A stretch of DNA of 6,017 nucleotides from an uncultured bacterium. GTDB taxonomy: Bacteria > Pseudomonadota > Alphaproteobacteria > SP197. The notes below the pieces were generated by a model. The model was not told the origin of the DNA. It did not search any database and saw nothing but the letters and a program-made list of their open reading frames with translations. The stretch spans positions 1 through 6,017 of the forward strand of contig CALLQH010000049.1 in assembly GCA_938014945.1 (NCBI GenBank), given 5' to 3'. Below, one piece after another: positions 1-6,017 of this stretch. Made by a program: the position numbers and the translations under genes. Within the stretch, counting starts at the first letter, position 1. Every line of letters begins with the position of its first letter.

Positions 1-293
1 AGCTTGTAGAGCCATCTCAGCATGCTGCGCTCGATGGCGATGCCGACCAGCGCCATGGCCAGCGGCACCAGGACCAGCGCCCACCAGTAGTTGAGCCCGG
101 CGTAACGGCCCAGCATCCAGGCCAGGAACGCGCCCATCATGTACTGGGCGCCGTGGGCGAAGTTGATGACGTTGAGCATGCCGAAGATCACGGCAAGCCC
201 CAGCGAGAGCAGGGCGTAAAACGCCCCGTTCTGCAGACCGATCAGAACCTGCAGCCCGATATAGGAGAGCGGCAGATCGAACAGCGTCGTCAT
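1..293 (-). CDS. livH: Branched-chain amino acid-type ABC transporter permease LivH, N-terminal part (runs off left edge)
   Basis: Integral inner-membrane permease of a HAAT/Liv-type ABC importer; with a LivM partner it would form the channel through which the captured solute passes. Reading leftward from the ATG at 293-291 gives 97 complete codons, uninterrupted to the window edge; family members are usually about 290 residues, so roughly two thirds lie outside. The diagnostic stretch is residues 35-56: VIFGMLNVINFAHGA (35-49) followed by YMMGAF (51-56), the hallmark of LivH-type permeases. Hydrophobic segments at about 8-38, 50-62 and 69-87 fit membrane helices. It starts 29 bp after the stop of the substrate-binding protein gene, so it is probably cotranscribed with it. 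No strong Shine-Dalgarno sequence precedes the ATG (only a GAGG about 18 nt upstream), so translation may depend on the upstream gene. Family assignment is firm; the transported solute is unknown. Confidence 0.93.
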   Translation of the reverse strand, partial: MTTLFDLPLSYIGLQVLIGLQNGAFYALLSLGLAVIFGMLNVINFAHGAQYMMGAFLAWMLGRYAGLNYWWALVLVPLAMALVGIAIERSMLRWLYK

Positions 294-322
294 GGTGCTT
301 CGCCCACGTTCGCCTCAGCTTT

Positions 323-1525
323 CTACTGCACCAGCGCGCAACCGGAATTCTCCGGCAGCATGTAGGCCTCGGCGGCCGGGATGGTGCGCACGATGTTGAG
401 GTAGTCCCAGGGGCCTGTGGACTCCGCCGGAGTCTTCACCTGGGCAAGGTACATGTCGTGGGCCATGCGGCCGTTGGGATAGACAATGCCGCCCTGGGCG
501 AACATGTCGTTGATCGTCATGCCCTTCAGGGTGTCGGACACGGCCATGGCGTCGTCGGTGCCGGCCGCCTCGACCGCCTTGAGATAGTTGAAGACGGTGG
601 AGTAGACGCCCGCCTGCACCATGGTCGGCTTCTGGCCCATGACCTCCTCGTAGCGCGCGGCAAAGGCCCGGGTCTCGTCGTTGTTGTCCCAGTACCAGCC
701 GGTGGTCATCATCAGGCCCTGGGCGGTTTCCAGGCCCAGGCTGTGGACGTCGGTGATGAACATCAGCAGGCCGGCGAGATTCTGGCCGCCCGCGGTGATG
801 CCGAACTCATGCGCCTGCTTGATCGAGTTGATCGTGTCGGCACCGGCGTTGGCCAGGCCAATGATCTTGGCGCCCGAGGCCTGGGCCTGGAGCAGGTAGG
901 AGGCAAAATCCGTGGTCGGGAACGGTGCCGCCACCGAGCCCAGCACCTGGCCGCCGCTTTCCTCGACGACCTTGGTGACGTCGTCCTGCAGGGAATGGCC
1001 GAAGGCATAGTCGGCGGTGATGAAATACCAGGTGTCGCCGCCGTTCTGCACCACGGCACGGCCCGTGCCGGTGGCCAGCGCATAGGTGTCGTAGGCCCAG
1101 TGGAAACCGACCGGCGAGCAATCCTCGCCCGTCAGGCGCGAGGTCGCGGCACCCACCGTCATGATGACCGTATTCTCGTCGCGCCCGATCTCCTGCACCG
1201 CCAGCGCCACCGATGAGGTGACGAGGTCGGTGATCATGTCTACACCCTCGGTGTCGATCCATTCGTGGGCCTTGGCCGCGGCGATGTCGGCCTTGTTCTG
1301 GTGATCGGCCGAGACGATCTCGACCGGCACGCCCAGTACCGTGCCGCCGAAATCGGCGACCGCCATCTTCGCGGCCTCGACCGAACCCTGGCCGGAAAGA
1401 TCGGAATAGACGCCTGCCATGTCGGTCAGCACGCCGATCTTGATGCTGTCGTCGGAGACCTGCGCCTGCGCGCCCTGCCAGGCAAGGCAGAGCGCGGCAG
1501 CCGCCACCATCGTTCGCTTGTTCAT
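323..1525 (-). CDS. Periplasmic substrate-binding protein of a Liv/HAAT-type ABC transporter
   Basis: Secreted binding protein (400 aa) that would capture the solute in the periplasm and deliver it to LivH/LivM. Residues 1-21 look like a Sec signal peptide: positive MNKR, a hydrophobic stretch about 6-15, and an AQA cleavage motif before Q22. C13 is not in a lipobox (the preceding residue is L), so a soluble protein is more likely than a lipoprotein. The mature protein opens with IKIGVLTDMAGVYSD (28-42), the typical first strand and ligand-loop of the Peripla_BP_6 (LivJ/LivK-like) fold, and the length suits two Rossmann-like lobes. C136 and C396 are the only cysteines after cleavage and could form a disulfide (inference). 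A very good ribosome-binding site, GGGAGGAGG, lies about 8 nt upstream of the ATG, stronger than at neighbouring genes, consistent with a binding protein being needed in excess. It sits 30 bp after livF. The ligand cannot be assigned: this subgroup includes transporters for amino acids, amides and aromatic acids. Confidence 0.93.
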   Translation of the reverse strand: MNKRTMVAAAALCLAWQGAQAQVSDDSIKIGVLTDMAGVYSDLSGQGSVEAAKMAVADFGGTVLGVPVEIVSADHQNKADIAAAKAHEWIDTEGVDMITDLVTSSVALAVQEIGRDENTVIMTVGAATSRLTGEDCSPVGFHWAYDTYALATGTGRAVVQNGGDTWYFITADYAFGHSLQDDVTKVVEESGGQVLGSVAAPFPTTDFASYLLQAQASGAKIIGLANAGADTINSIKQAHEFGITAGGQNLAGLLMFITDVHSLGLETAQGLMMTTGWYWDNNDETRAFAARYEEVMGQKPTMVQAGVYSTVFNYLKAVEAAGTDDAMAVSDTLKGMTINDMFAQGGIVYPNGRMAHDMYLAQVKTPAESTGPWDYLNIVRTIPAAEAYMLPENSGCALVQ

Positions 1526-1555
1526 GTCGGAGTCCTCCTCCCGTTGTTGTTACGC

Positions 1556-2255
<700 letters not shown>

Positions 2256-2263
<8 letters not shown>

Positions 2264-3011
2264 CGGCCGTCCCCAGATAGGCGCTCACCACCTCCGGGTT
2301 GGTCGAGACCTGCTCGTAGTTGCCTTCGGCCAGCACCTCGCCGCGCTGGAGCACGGTGATGACATCGGAAAGATCGGCGACGACCGACAGGTTGTGCTCC
2401 ACCATCAGCACGGTGCGGCCCTGCGCCACGCGCCGGATCAGGGCGACGATGCGTCCGACATCCTCGTGCCCCATGCCCTGGGTCGGCTCATCGAGCAGGA
2501 TCAGACGCGGATCGAGGGCCAGCGTCGTCGCGATCTCCAGCGAGCGCTTGCGGCCGTAGGAGAGTTCGACCGCGGGCGTGGCAGCGAACTCGGCAAGACC
2601 GACCTCCTCCAGGTGGCCGCGCGCCTCCTCGTCGTAACGCGAGAGCAGACCCATGGAGTTCCAGAAGCTGAAGGCCGGGCCGCGGCGGCGCTGCAGCGCA
2701 AGGCGCACGTTCTCCAGCGCGGTCAGATGGGGAAAGACCGAGGAGATCTGGAACGAACGCACGATGCCCAGGGCCGCGATGCGATGGGGCGGCAGACCGG
2801 TGATCTCGCGCGATTCGTAGTGGATGCTGCCGTCGGTCGGCGTCAGGAAGTGCGTAAGCAGATTGAAGACCGTGGTCTTGCCCGCGCCGTTGGGGCCGAT
2901 CAGGGCGTGGATGGTGCCGCGACGCACCTGCAGATTGACGTTGTTGACCGCGACGAAGCCGCGGAACGCCTTGGTCAGCGCCTTTGTCTCCAGGACGATG
3001 TCGCCACTCAT
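2256..3011 (-). CDS. livG: Branched-chain amino acid-type ABC transporter ATP-binding protein LivG
   Basis: Cytoplasmic ATPase (251 aa from the chosen start) pairing with LivF. Motifs in order: Walker A GPNGAGKT (39-46), Q-loop with Q88 inside VRSFQISSVFPHLTALENV, ABC signature LSYGRKRSLEIA (150-161), Walker B LILLDEP (170-176), switch histidine H206 in VEHN, and the C-terminal YEQVSTNPEVVSAYLG element characteristic of LivG. It is the first gene of the leftward operon and faces the aldehyde dehydrogenase gene across a 383-bp gap. I chose the ATG at 3011 because the protein then begins MSGDIVLETKALTKAF, as LivG proteins usually do; only a modest GGCAGG lies upstream. The frame stays open to an ATG at 3059 (16 extra residues, low complexity), and an in-frame GTG at 3035 has a better GAGGAGG site 10 nt upstream, so an 8-residue extension is possible. 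Function as an ABC ATPase is secure. Confidence 0.94.
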
Positions 3012-3045
3012 GGGTGCCTGCCGTCGCGACAGCACGTCACATCCG

Positions 3046-3052
3046 CCTCCTC
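3046..3052 (-). promoter_or_regulatory. Alternative Shine-Dalgarno (GAGGAGG) that could decide the livG start
   Basis: On the minus strand GAGGAGG is followed after 10 nt by GTG (3035-3033), in frame with livG. The preferred ATG at 3011 has only GGCAGG about 5 nt away. The purine-rich site could recruit ribosomes for the GTG start or act as a standby site. Protein conservation favours the ATG. Confidence 0.35.
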
Positions 3053-3062
3053 GCCACATGCA

Positions 3063-3077
3063 GGGACGCCCCGTCCC
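3063..3077. promoter_or_regulatory. Small perfect inverted repeat in the livG leader
   Basis: GGGACG-CCC-CGTCCC: 6-bp GC-rich arms around a 3-nt loop, about 50 nt upstream of the preferred livG start and inside the predicted leader transcript. It could form a hairpin in the 5' untranslated RNA. No T-run follows on the transcribed side, so it is not a canonical terminator. Short GC-rich inverted repeats also arise by chance in DNA of this composition. Confidence 0.3.
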
Positions 3078-3113
3078 GCGCGCATGCGCTGTTGGTCTTG
3101 ATCTTGTCGGCGG

Positions 3114-3128
3114 GACCGAATTCCGGTC
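3114..3128. promoter_or_regulatory. Possible operator-like inverted repeat GACCG-N5-CGGTC
   Basis: Perfect 5-bp arms GACCG and CGGTC flank AATTC, giving a 15-bp dyad about 100 bp upstream of livG and downstream of the predicted liv promoter. The size would suit a dimeric regulator, but no known consensus was recognised and the arms are short. Low confidence. Confidence 0.22.
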
Positions 3129-3220
3129 GAAAAAGCCCCAGACGGCGCTGTCGAAGCGGCGTTGCCGCCAGCTTTGGCCTCCCAGCGCACCGCGGGCTTC
3201 TGTGGCCCGTCGGCAGAATT

Positions 3221-3239
3221 ACTAAACACGAACTAAACA
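3221..3239. repeat. Phased direct repeat ACTAAACA x2 (11-bp period), candidate operator
   Basis: ACTAAACA occurs at 3221-3228 and again at 3232-3239, offset by 11 bp, about one helical turn, so both copies face the same side of DNA. It overlaps the -10 element and spacer of the predicted liv promoter. Such an arrangement is common for regulators that bind direct repeats and would suit repression. The binding factor is unknown, and two 8-mers are modest evidence. Confidence 0.35.
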
Positions 3240-3250
3240 TGCCGCGTCAA
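3221..3250 (-). promoter_or_regulatory. Predicted sigma-70 promoter of the liv operon
   Basis: On the minus strand TTGACG (3250-3245, five of six matches to TTGACA) is followed by an 18-bp spacer and TTTAGT (3226-3221, four of six matches to TATAAT). It is in the most AT-rich part of the intergenic region and oriented toward livG. Transcription would begin near 3213, giving a leader of about 200 nt before the livG ATG. Identified by eye only. Confidence 0.45.
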
Positions 3251-3323
3251 AGGTTCTTCGCAACGCCAGGGCGTAACCGGACCGGGCGACACGCACACGA
3301 CCCTACCAGGTGAGGGCTTGGCC

Positions 3324-3344
3324 CGGCAGGTCGCCTGCGGCAGG
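3324..3344 (+). promoter_or_regulatory. Alternative-pairing repeat GCAGG / CCTGC / GCAGG in the ALDH leader
   Basis: GCAGG (3326-3330), CCTGC (3334-3338) and GCAGG (3340-3344) allow the middle arm to pair with either neighbour (3-nt or 1-nt loop; the latter could exist only as a DNA dyad, since an RNA loop needs about 3 nt). CGGCAGG is also repeated at a 14-bp step (3324-3330, 3338-3344). It lies about 50 nt before the ALDH start. It may be a protein-binding site or a weak leader hairpin; chance is also possible. Confidence 0.22.
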
Positions 3345-3394
3345 ATCGCACCCCACGACGGCAAACGCCGCAGGCAACATCAGGGGAGAGCACG

Positions 3395-4909
3395 ATGACC
3401 GTTCTGGAGACCTTCAAGCAGCTTTCGGGCGCCATTCACCTGGACGGCGCCATCCGCAAGAGCGCGTCGACCGAGGGCTTCGACGGCATCGATCCGGCGA
3501 CCGAGGAGGTCACGGGCGAGCTGGCCTACGCCAAGGTCGAGGAGGTCGACGAGGCTGTGGAGATCGCCAAGCGTGCGCAGCGCGAATGGAACCGCATGAA
3601 CATGCTCAAGCGCTCGGAGATGCTGCACGAGGTCGCCCACAAGTTCCGCCACAACGTGGGCAAGCTCGCCGAGGCGCTGACCCGCGAGATGGGCAAGCCC
3701 TACAAGGAATCGGCTGACGAGGTGGAATGGACGGCGACGGCCTTCGACTACTACGCCGAGATCGCGCGCCACGAGAACGGCCGCGTCGTCGGCCCCGTGG
3801 TGGACGGCCAGTTCCACGTCATCACCAAGCATCCCCTGGGCGTCGTCGGCATCATCCTGCCCTTCAACTTCCCCTATGTACTGTTCGGCTGGGAGGCTGG
3901 TGCGGCGCTGGGTGCCGGTAACGCGGTCATCCTGAAGCCCAGCGAACTCACCAGCTTCTCTTCGCTGATGATGATGGAGTGTTTCGACCACCTGCCGCGC
4001 GGCCTGGTGCAGTGCATCACGGGTGCTGCCGAGGTCGGCAAGCGGCTGGTCGGTCACGAGGGCGTCGACGGCGTCGCCTTCACGGGATCGGTCCCCGCGG
4101 GCCAGGCCGTCGCCCAGACCTGCGCCACCACCTTCAAGCGCTGCCTGATCGAAGCCTCGGGCAACGACCCCTTCATCGTCATGCCCTCGGCCAAGCTCGA
4201 CATGGCGGCACAGGGCGCGGTGTTCTCGGCCTATCTCAACTGCGGCCAGGTGTGCGCCGCAGCCGAGCGTTTCTACATCCACGAGGATGTGCACGACGCC
4301 TTCGTTGAGGAGACCGTGAAGCTGACCAGGAAGCTGCGCATCGGCAACGGCCTCGACAAGGTCGATATCGGCCCCATGGCCGCACAGCGCGAGCGCGACC
4401 GCTACGAGGGCCTGCTGGCGCGCGCCATCGACGCCGGCGCCAAGGTCGCGACCGGCGGCGGACGCCCCGACGGCTTCAACAAGGGCTACTTCTGCGACGC
4501 GACGATCCTGACCGACTGCACCCCCGACATGGAGATCCTCAACACCGAAAGCTTCGGCCCGGTGATGCCGATCTGCCGCGTCGGCAGCTTCGATGAGGCG
4601 CTGGAGCACGCCAACCGCTCCAAGTACGCGCTGGGCTCGTTCATCTACACGAACGACCTCAGCGAAACGATGCGCGCGCTCGAGGAATTGGAAGCGGGCA
4701 TGACCTGGGTCAACTCCAGCTCCCTGCTCGACAACGACGCCGGCCCCTTCGGCGGGCGCAAGATGTCGGGCACCGGCCGCCAGCTCGGCAGTGAAGGCAT
4801 CGACCAGTTCCGCCACAGCAAGTTCTCGATGATCGACCACGAGAGCAAGCCCGCCGACTTCTGGTGGTACCCCTACAAGGACGCCGAAGCCTACAAGGGC
4901 AAGCGCTGA
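3395..4909 (+). CDS. NAD-dependent aldehyde dehydrogenase (ALDH superfamily), substrate unassigned
   Basis: Cytoplasmic enzyme (504 aa, full family length) expected to oxidise an aldehyde to the carboxylic acid with NAD(P)+. Visible landmarks: LPFNFP with N158 (oxyanion hole); KPSE 181-184, whose glutamate favours NAD; the nucleotide-binding turn FTGSVPAG (229-236); E253 as the general-base glutamate in LIEASGNDP; catalytic C287 in NCGQVCAAAERF; ESFGPVMP with E385 contacting the nicotinamide ribose; and PFGGRKMSGTGRQLG (451-465). The usual LELGGK reads IEASGN here, retaining Glu but replacing the second Gly-Gly-Lys. The C-terminus is aromatic and charged (DFWWYPY, 488-494). The ATG follows an AGGGGAG ribosome-binding site with about 7-nt spacing. 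It diverges from a Liv operon and converges on a Pot-type permease pair, so an aminoaldehyde from polyamine or amine breakdown is a possible substrate, but that is inference. Relatives include betaine, succinate-semialdehyde and lactaldehyde dehydrogenases. Confidence 0.92.
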   Translation: MTVLETFKQLSGAIHLDGAIRKSASTEGFDGIDPATEEVTGELAYAKVEEVDEAVEIAKRAQREWNRMNMLKRSEMLHEVAHKFRHNVGKLAEALTREMGKPYKESADEVEWTATAFDYYAEIARHENGRVVGPVVDGQFHVITKHPLGVVGIILPFNFPYVLFGWEAGAALGAGNAVILKPSELTSFSSLMMMECFDHLPRGLVQCITGAAEVGKRLVGHEGVDGVAFTGSVPAGQAVAQTCATTFKRCLIEASGNDPFIVMPSAKLDMAAQGAVFSAYLNCGQVCAAAERFYIHEDVHDAFVEETVKLTRKLRIGNGLDKVDIGPMAAQRERDRYEGLLARAIDAGAKVATGGGRPDGFNKGYFCDATILTDCTPDMEILNTESFGPVMPICRVGSFDEALEHANRSKYALGSFIYTNDLSETMRALEELEAGMTWVNSSSLLDNDAGPFGGRKMSGTGRQLGSEGIDQFRHSKFSMIDHESKPADFWWYPYKDAEAYKGKR

Positions 4910-4920
4910 TCCCTTCCGGC

Positions 4921-4948
4921 GCGCTGCGCGGATTCAGCCGCGCAGCGC
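4921..4948. terminator. Strong hairpin between convergent ALDH and potC genes, likely bidirectional terminator
   Basis: GCGCTGCGCGG (4921-4931) and CCGCGCAGCGC (4938-4948) are perfect 11-bp inverted arms around the 6-nt loop ATTCAG. It starts 11 bp after the ALDH stop. The potC-like stop codon (minus-strand TGA, 4936-4934) lies in the loop, and the right arm encodes the last potC residues. Neither side has a clear T-run, so it may terminate inefficiently, cooperate with Rho, or protect 3' ends. Position and symmetry make a shared 3'-end role likely. Confidence 0.65.
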
Positions 4949-5821
4949 CCGGATGCGCTGGTCGCGGCGGCGCTTGAGCAGGACATAAGCCACCGCCGCG
5001 ACGATGGTGATGACGACGAAGATGACGCCGATGGCATTGACCACGGGCGAGAGTCCGAAGCGCATGCGCGCGCCGATTTCGGTGACCAGGGTCCAGTTGC
5101 CGCCGATGGCGAAGAAGGTGGTGTTGTAGTTCTCGATCGACTGCAGGAAGGCGATGACGGCCGCCGTCGCGATGGTCGGCATCAGGAACGGCAGGGTGAT
5201 GCGGCGGAAGACCAGGAAGGACGAGGCGCCGAGGTCGAAGCCCGCCTCCTCCAGCACCCGGTCCTGGCGCTGCAGGCGGGCCATGAACATCAGCATGCAG
5301 TAGGAGCCGATGAACACCGACTGGGCGATCATGGCGGTGAAGAGACCCGCCTCGACGCCGAACGTGTCGCGCCAGAAGATCATGGTGGAAACGCCCAGCA
5401 CGATGCCCGGCATCAGCATGGGCGAAACCAGCAGGGTGTAGAGCACCGTACTCGCCTTGGACTCCAGCCGCGTCAGCAGCAGAGCGCCGGAAAGCCCCAG
5501 CGGAATCGAGATGCAGATGACGCCCAGCGCAATGAGCAGGGAATGCCACAGCCCCTGCAGGAAACGCGTGTCCTGGGGCAGGCCGCGGACGACGACATCG
5601 CCGTTCCGGTCGTAGGCGCCGGTGAACCACTGCAGGGTGAAGCCGCGCCAGTCGCTGGCCGAGGGCGTGTCGTTGGCGTTGAAGGCGGCGAGCACCATGA
5701 TCGCCAGCGGCACGAAGAGGTAGAGGAAGAAAAGGCCGATATAGACGTTGAGGACGAGGTTGCCCCAGTCGATGCCGGCGCCCTGGCGTTCGGCCACGCC
5801 ATCGTGGGTCATGGCGGTCAT
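4934..5821 (-). CDS. potC: Polyamine/opine-type ABC transporter permease, PotC-like
   Basis: Inner-membrane permease (295 aa) of the spermidine/putrescine-type (POPT) ABC importer family. Six hydrophobic segments are visible at about 22-46, 91-116, 124-149, 161-180, 212-232 and 262-283. The cytoplasmic EAA loop, which contacts the ATPase, is clear: LEEAGFDLGASSFLVF (190-205) and RRITLP (206-211). The KRRRDQR tail (283-289) fits a cytoplasmic C-terminus. The ATG at 5821 overlaps the upstream permease stop as ATGA and has GGGAG about 8 nt upstream; M4 is a less likely start. Compared with PotC as I remember it (about 260-275 aa), the N-terminus and first extracytoplasmic loop (about 69-87, containing DRNGDVVVRG) look longer. 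Family members carry polyamines, but also thiamine, 2-aminoethylphosphonate, iron and opines, so the solute is not fixed. The ATPase and binding protein are presumably to the right, outside the window. Confidence 0.9.
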   Translation of the reverse strand: MTAMTHDGVAERQGAGIDWGNLVLNVYIGLFFLYLFVPLAIMVLAAFNANDTPSASDWRGFTLQWFTGAYDRNGDVVVRGLPQDTRFLQGLWHSLLIALGVICISIPLGLSGALLLTRLESKASTVLYTLLVSPMLMPGIVLGVSTMIFWRDTFGVEAGLFTAMIAQSVFIGSYCMLMFMARLQRQDRVLEEAGFDLGASSFLVFRRITLPFLMPTIATAAVIAFLQSIENYNTTFFAIGGNWTLVTEIGARMRFGLSPVVNAIGVIFVVITIVAAVAYVLLKRRRDQRIRALRG

Positions 5822-6017
5822 CGTGCGATCTCCCGGATGCCGACGCGGAAGACGATCATGTTGACCAGGATGAAGCCGGTGCAGGCGACCAGCAGGGCCA
5901 GCGAATAGGCCGAGCCGATGTTCCAGTTCCCCGCCTCGAAGAAGTTCCGGTAGATCACCTGGCTGAACCAGTCCGGGTGCAGGCCGGGGCCGACGAGTCC
6001 GGGCACGGCGATGGAGC
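5818..6017 (-). CDS. potB: Polyamine/opine-type ABC transporter permease, PotB-like, C-terminal part (runs off right edge)
   Basis: Only the last 65 residues are visible, reading leftward from the window edge to the TGA at 5820-5818; the start is outside. The fragment has the PotB-type ending: a VPGLVGPG loop, QVIYRNFFEAGNWNIGSA, then the final membrane helix (SLALLVACTGFILVNMIVF) and a short basic tail. The EAA loop lies beyond the edge. It overlaps the potC-like start by 4 bp (ATGA), typical of translationally coupled permease pairs. An internal GTG at 6006 should not be taken as a start, because the family similarity continues upstream of it. Being first in the pair supports PotB rather than PotC, though specificity remains open. 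Confidence 0.85.
   Translation of the reverse strand, partial: SIAVPGLVGPGLHPDWFSQVIYRNFFEAGNWNIGSAYSLALLVACTGFILVNMIVFRVGIREIAR

Larger units (their letters stand above)
3012..3394. other. Divergent intergenic region between livG and the aldehyde dehydrogenase gene
   Basis: About 380 bp with no convincing gene. Open frames here are extensions or shadows with no ribosome-binding site or recognisable product. Local composition changes: 3217-3240 is the most AT-rich stretch, in a GC-rich setting, and marks the likely promoter/operator core. The region should carry the promoters for the leftward liv operon and the rightward ALDH. Individual elements are listed separately. No transcription-factor gene is adjacent within the window, so any regulator is encoded elsewhere. 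Confidence 0.7.

Noticed and set aside
458..1216. 252-codon plus-strand open frame opposite the substrate-binding protein gene
   Set aside because: H-, G- and V-rich translation typical of antisense high-GC sequence. The minus-strand frame has a signal peptide, a strong ribosome-binding site and a recognisable fold.
3239..3313. 24-codon plus-strand frame in the intergenic region, considered as a leader peptide
   Set aside because: No ribosome-binding site upstream of its ATG, no run of regulatory codons, and its ATG lies within the predicted liv promoter region.
3380..4840. 486-codon open frame on the minus strand opposite the aldehyde dehydrogenase gene
   Set aside because: The ALDH on the plus strand has all its family motifs. 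The antisense product is rich in A, V, G, H and D with no recognisable domain, as expected for an antisense shadow in high-GC coding DNA.
4710..5630. 306-codon minus-strand frame spanning potC and the ALDH end
   Set aside because: Arginine- and histidine-rich out-of-frame translation that crosses the convergent gene boundary. The potC-like frame has clear membrane helices and an EAA loop.

Overview
The window is a GC-rich, densely packed chromosomal segment. Protein style and codon use suggest an alphaproteobacterium, perhaps Rhodospirillales- or Rhizobiales-like. This is inferred from resemblance to remembered families; there is no rRNA or other taxonomic marker. I see no tRNA, rRNA, insertion sequence, integrase, CRISPR array or phage gene.

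Left part (1-3011, minus strand): most of a branched-chain-amino-acid-type (HAAT/Liv) ABC uptake operon. In transcription order it holds livG (ATPase), livF (ATPase, overlapping livG by 8 bp), a secreted Peripla_BP_6-type substrate-binding protein, and the first 97 codons of livH (permease), which runs off the left edge. A livM permease would be expected beyond the edge or elsewhere. The ligand cannot be read from the sequence; amino acids, amides, urea or small aromatic acids are all carried by this family.

Centre (3012-3394): a divergent intergenic region of about 380 bp. It contains a plausible sigma-70 promoter for the liv operon (TTGACG-N18-TTTAGT, minus strand). An 11-bp-phased direct repeat of ACTAAACA overlaps its -10 element and spacer. 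There are several small inverted repeats and a strong ribosome-binding site in front of the rightward gene.

Right part: a complete NAD-type aldehyde dehydrogenase gene on the plus strand (3395-4909). It converges on a minus-strand polyamine/opine-type ABC permease pair: the C-terminal end of a potB-like gene (cut by the right edge) and a complete potC-like gene, overlapping by ATGA. A perfect 11-bp-stem hairpin sits between the convergent ends, and the potC stop codon lies in its loop.

A reasonable working picture is import of small nitrogenous or organic solutes by two ABC systems, with an aldehyde dehydrogenase oxidising an aldehyde made during their breakdown. The link between the ALDH and either transporter is inferred from proximity only. 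I found no convincing undescribed system. The points most worth checking are the regulatory structure of the divergent region, the hairpin around the potC stop codon, and the atypical glutamate motif of the ALDH.
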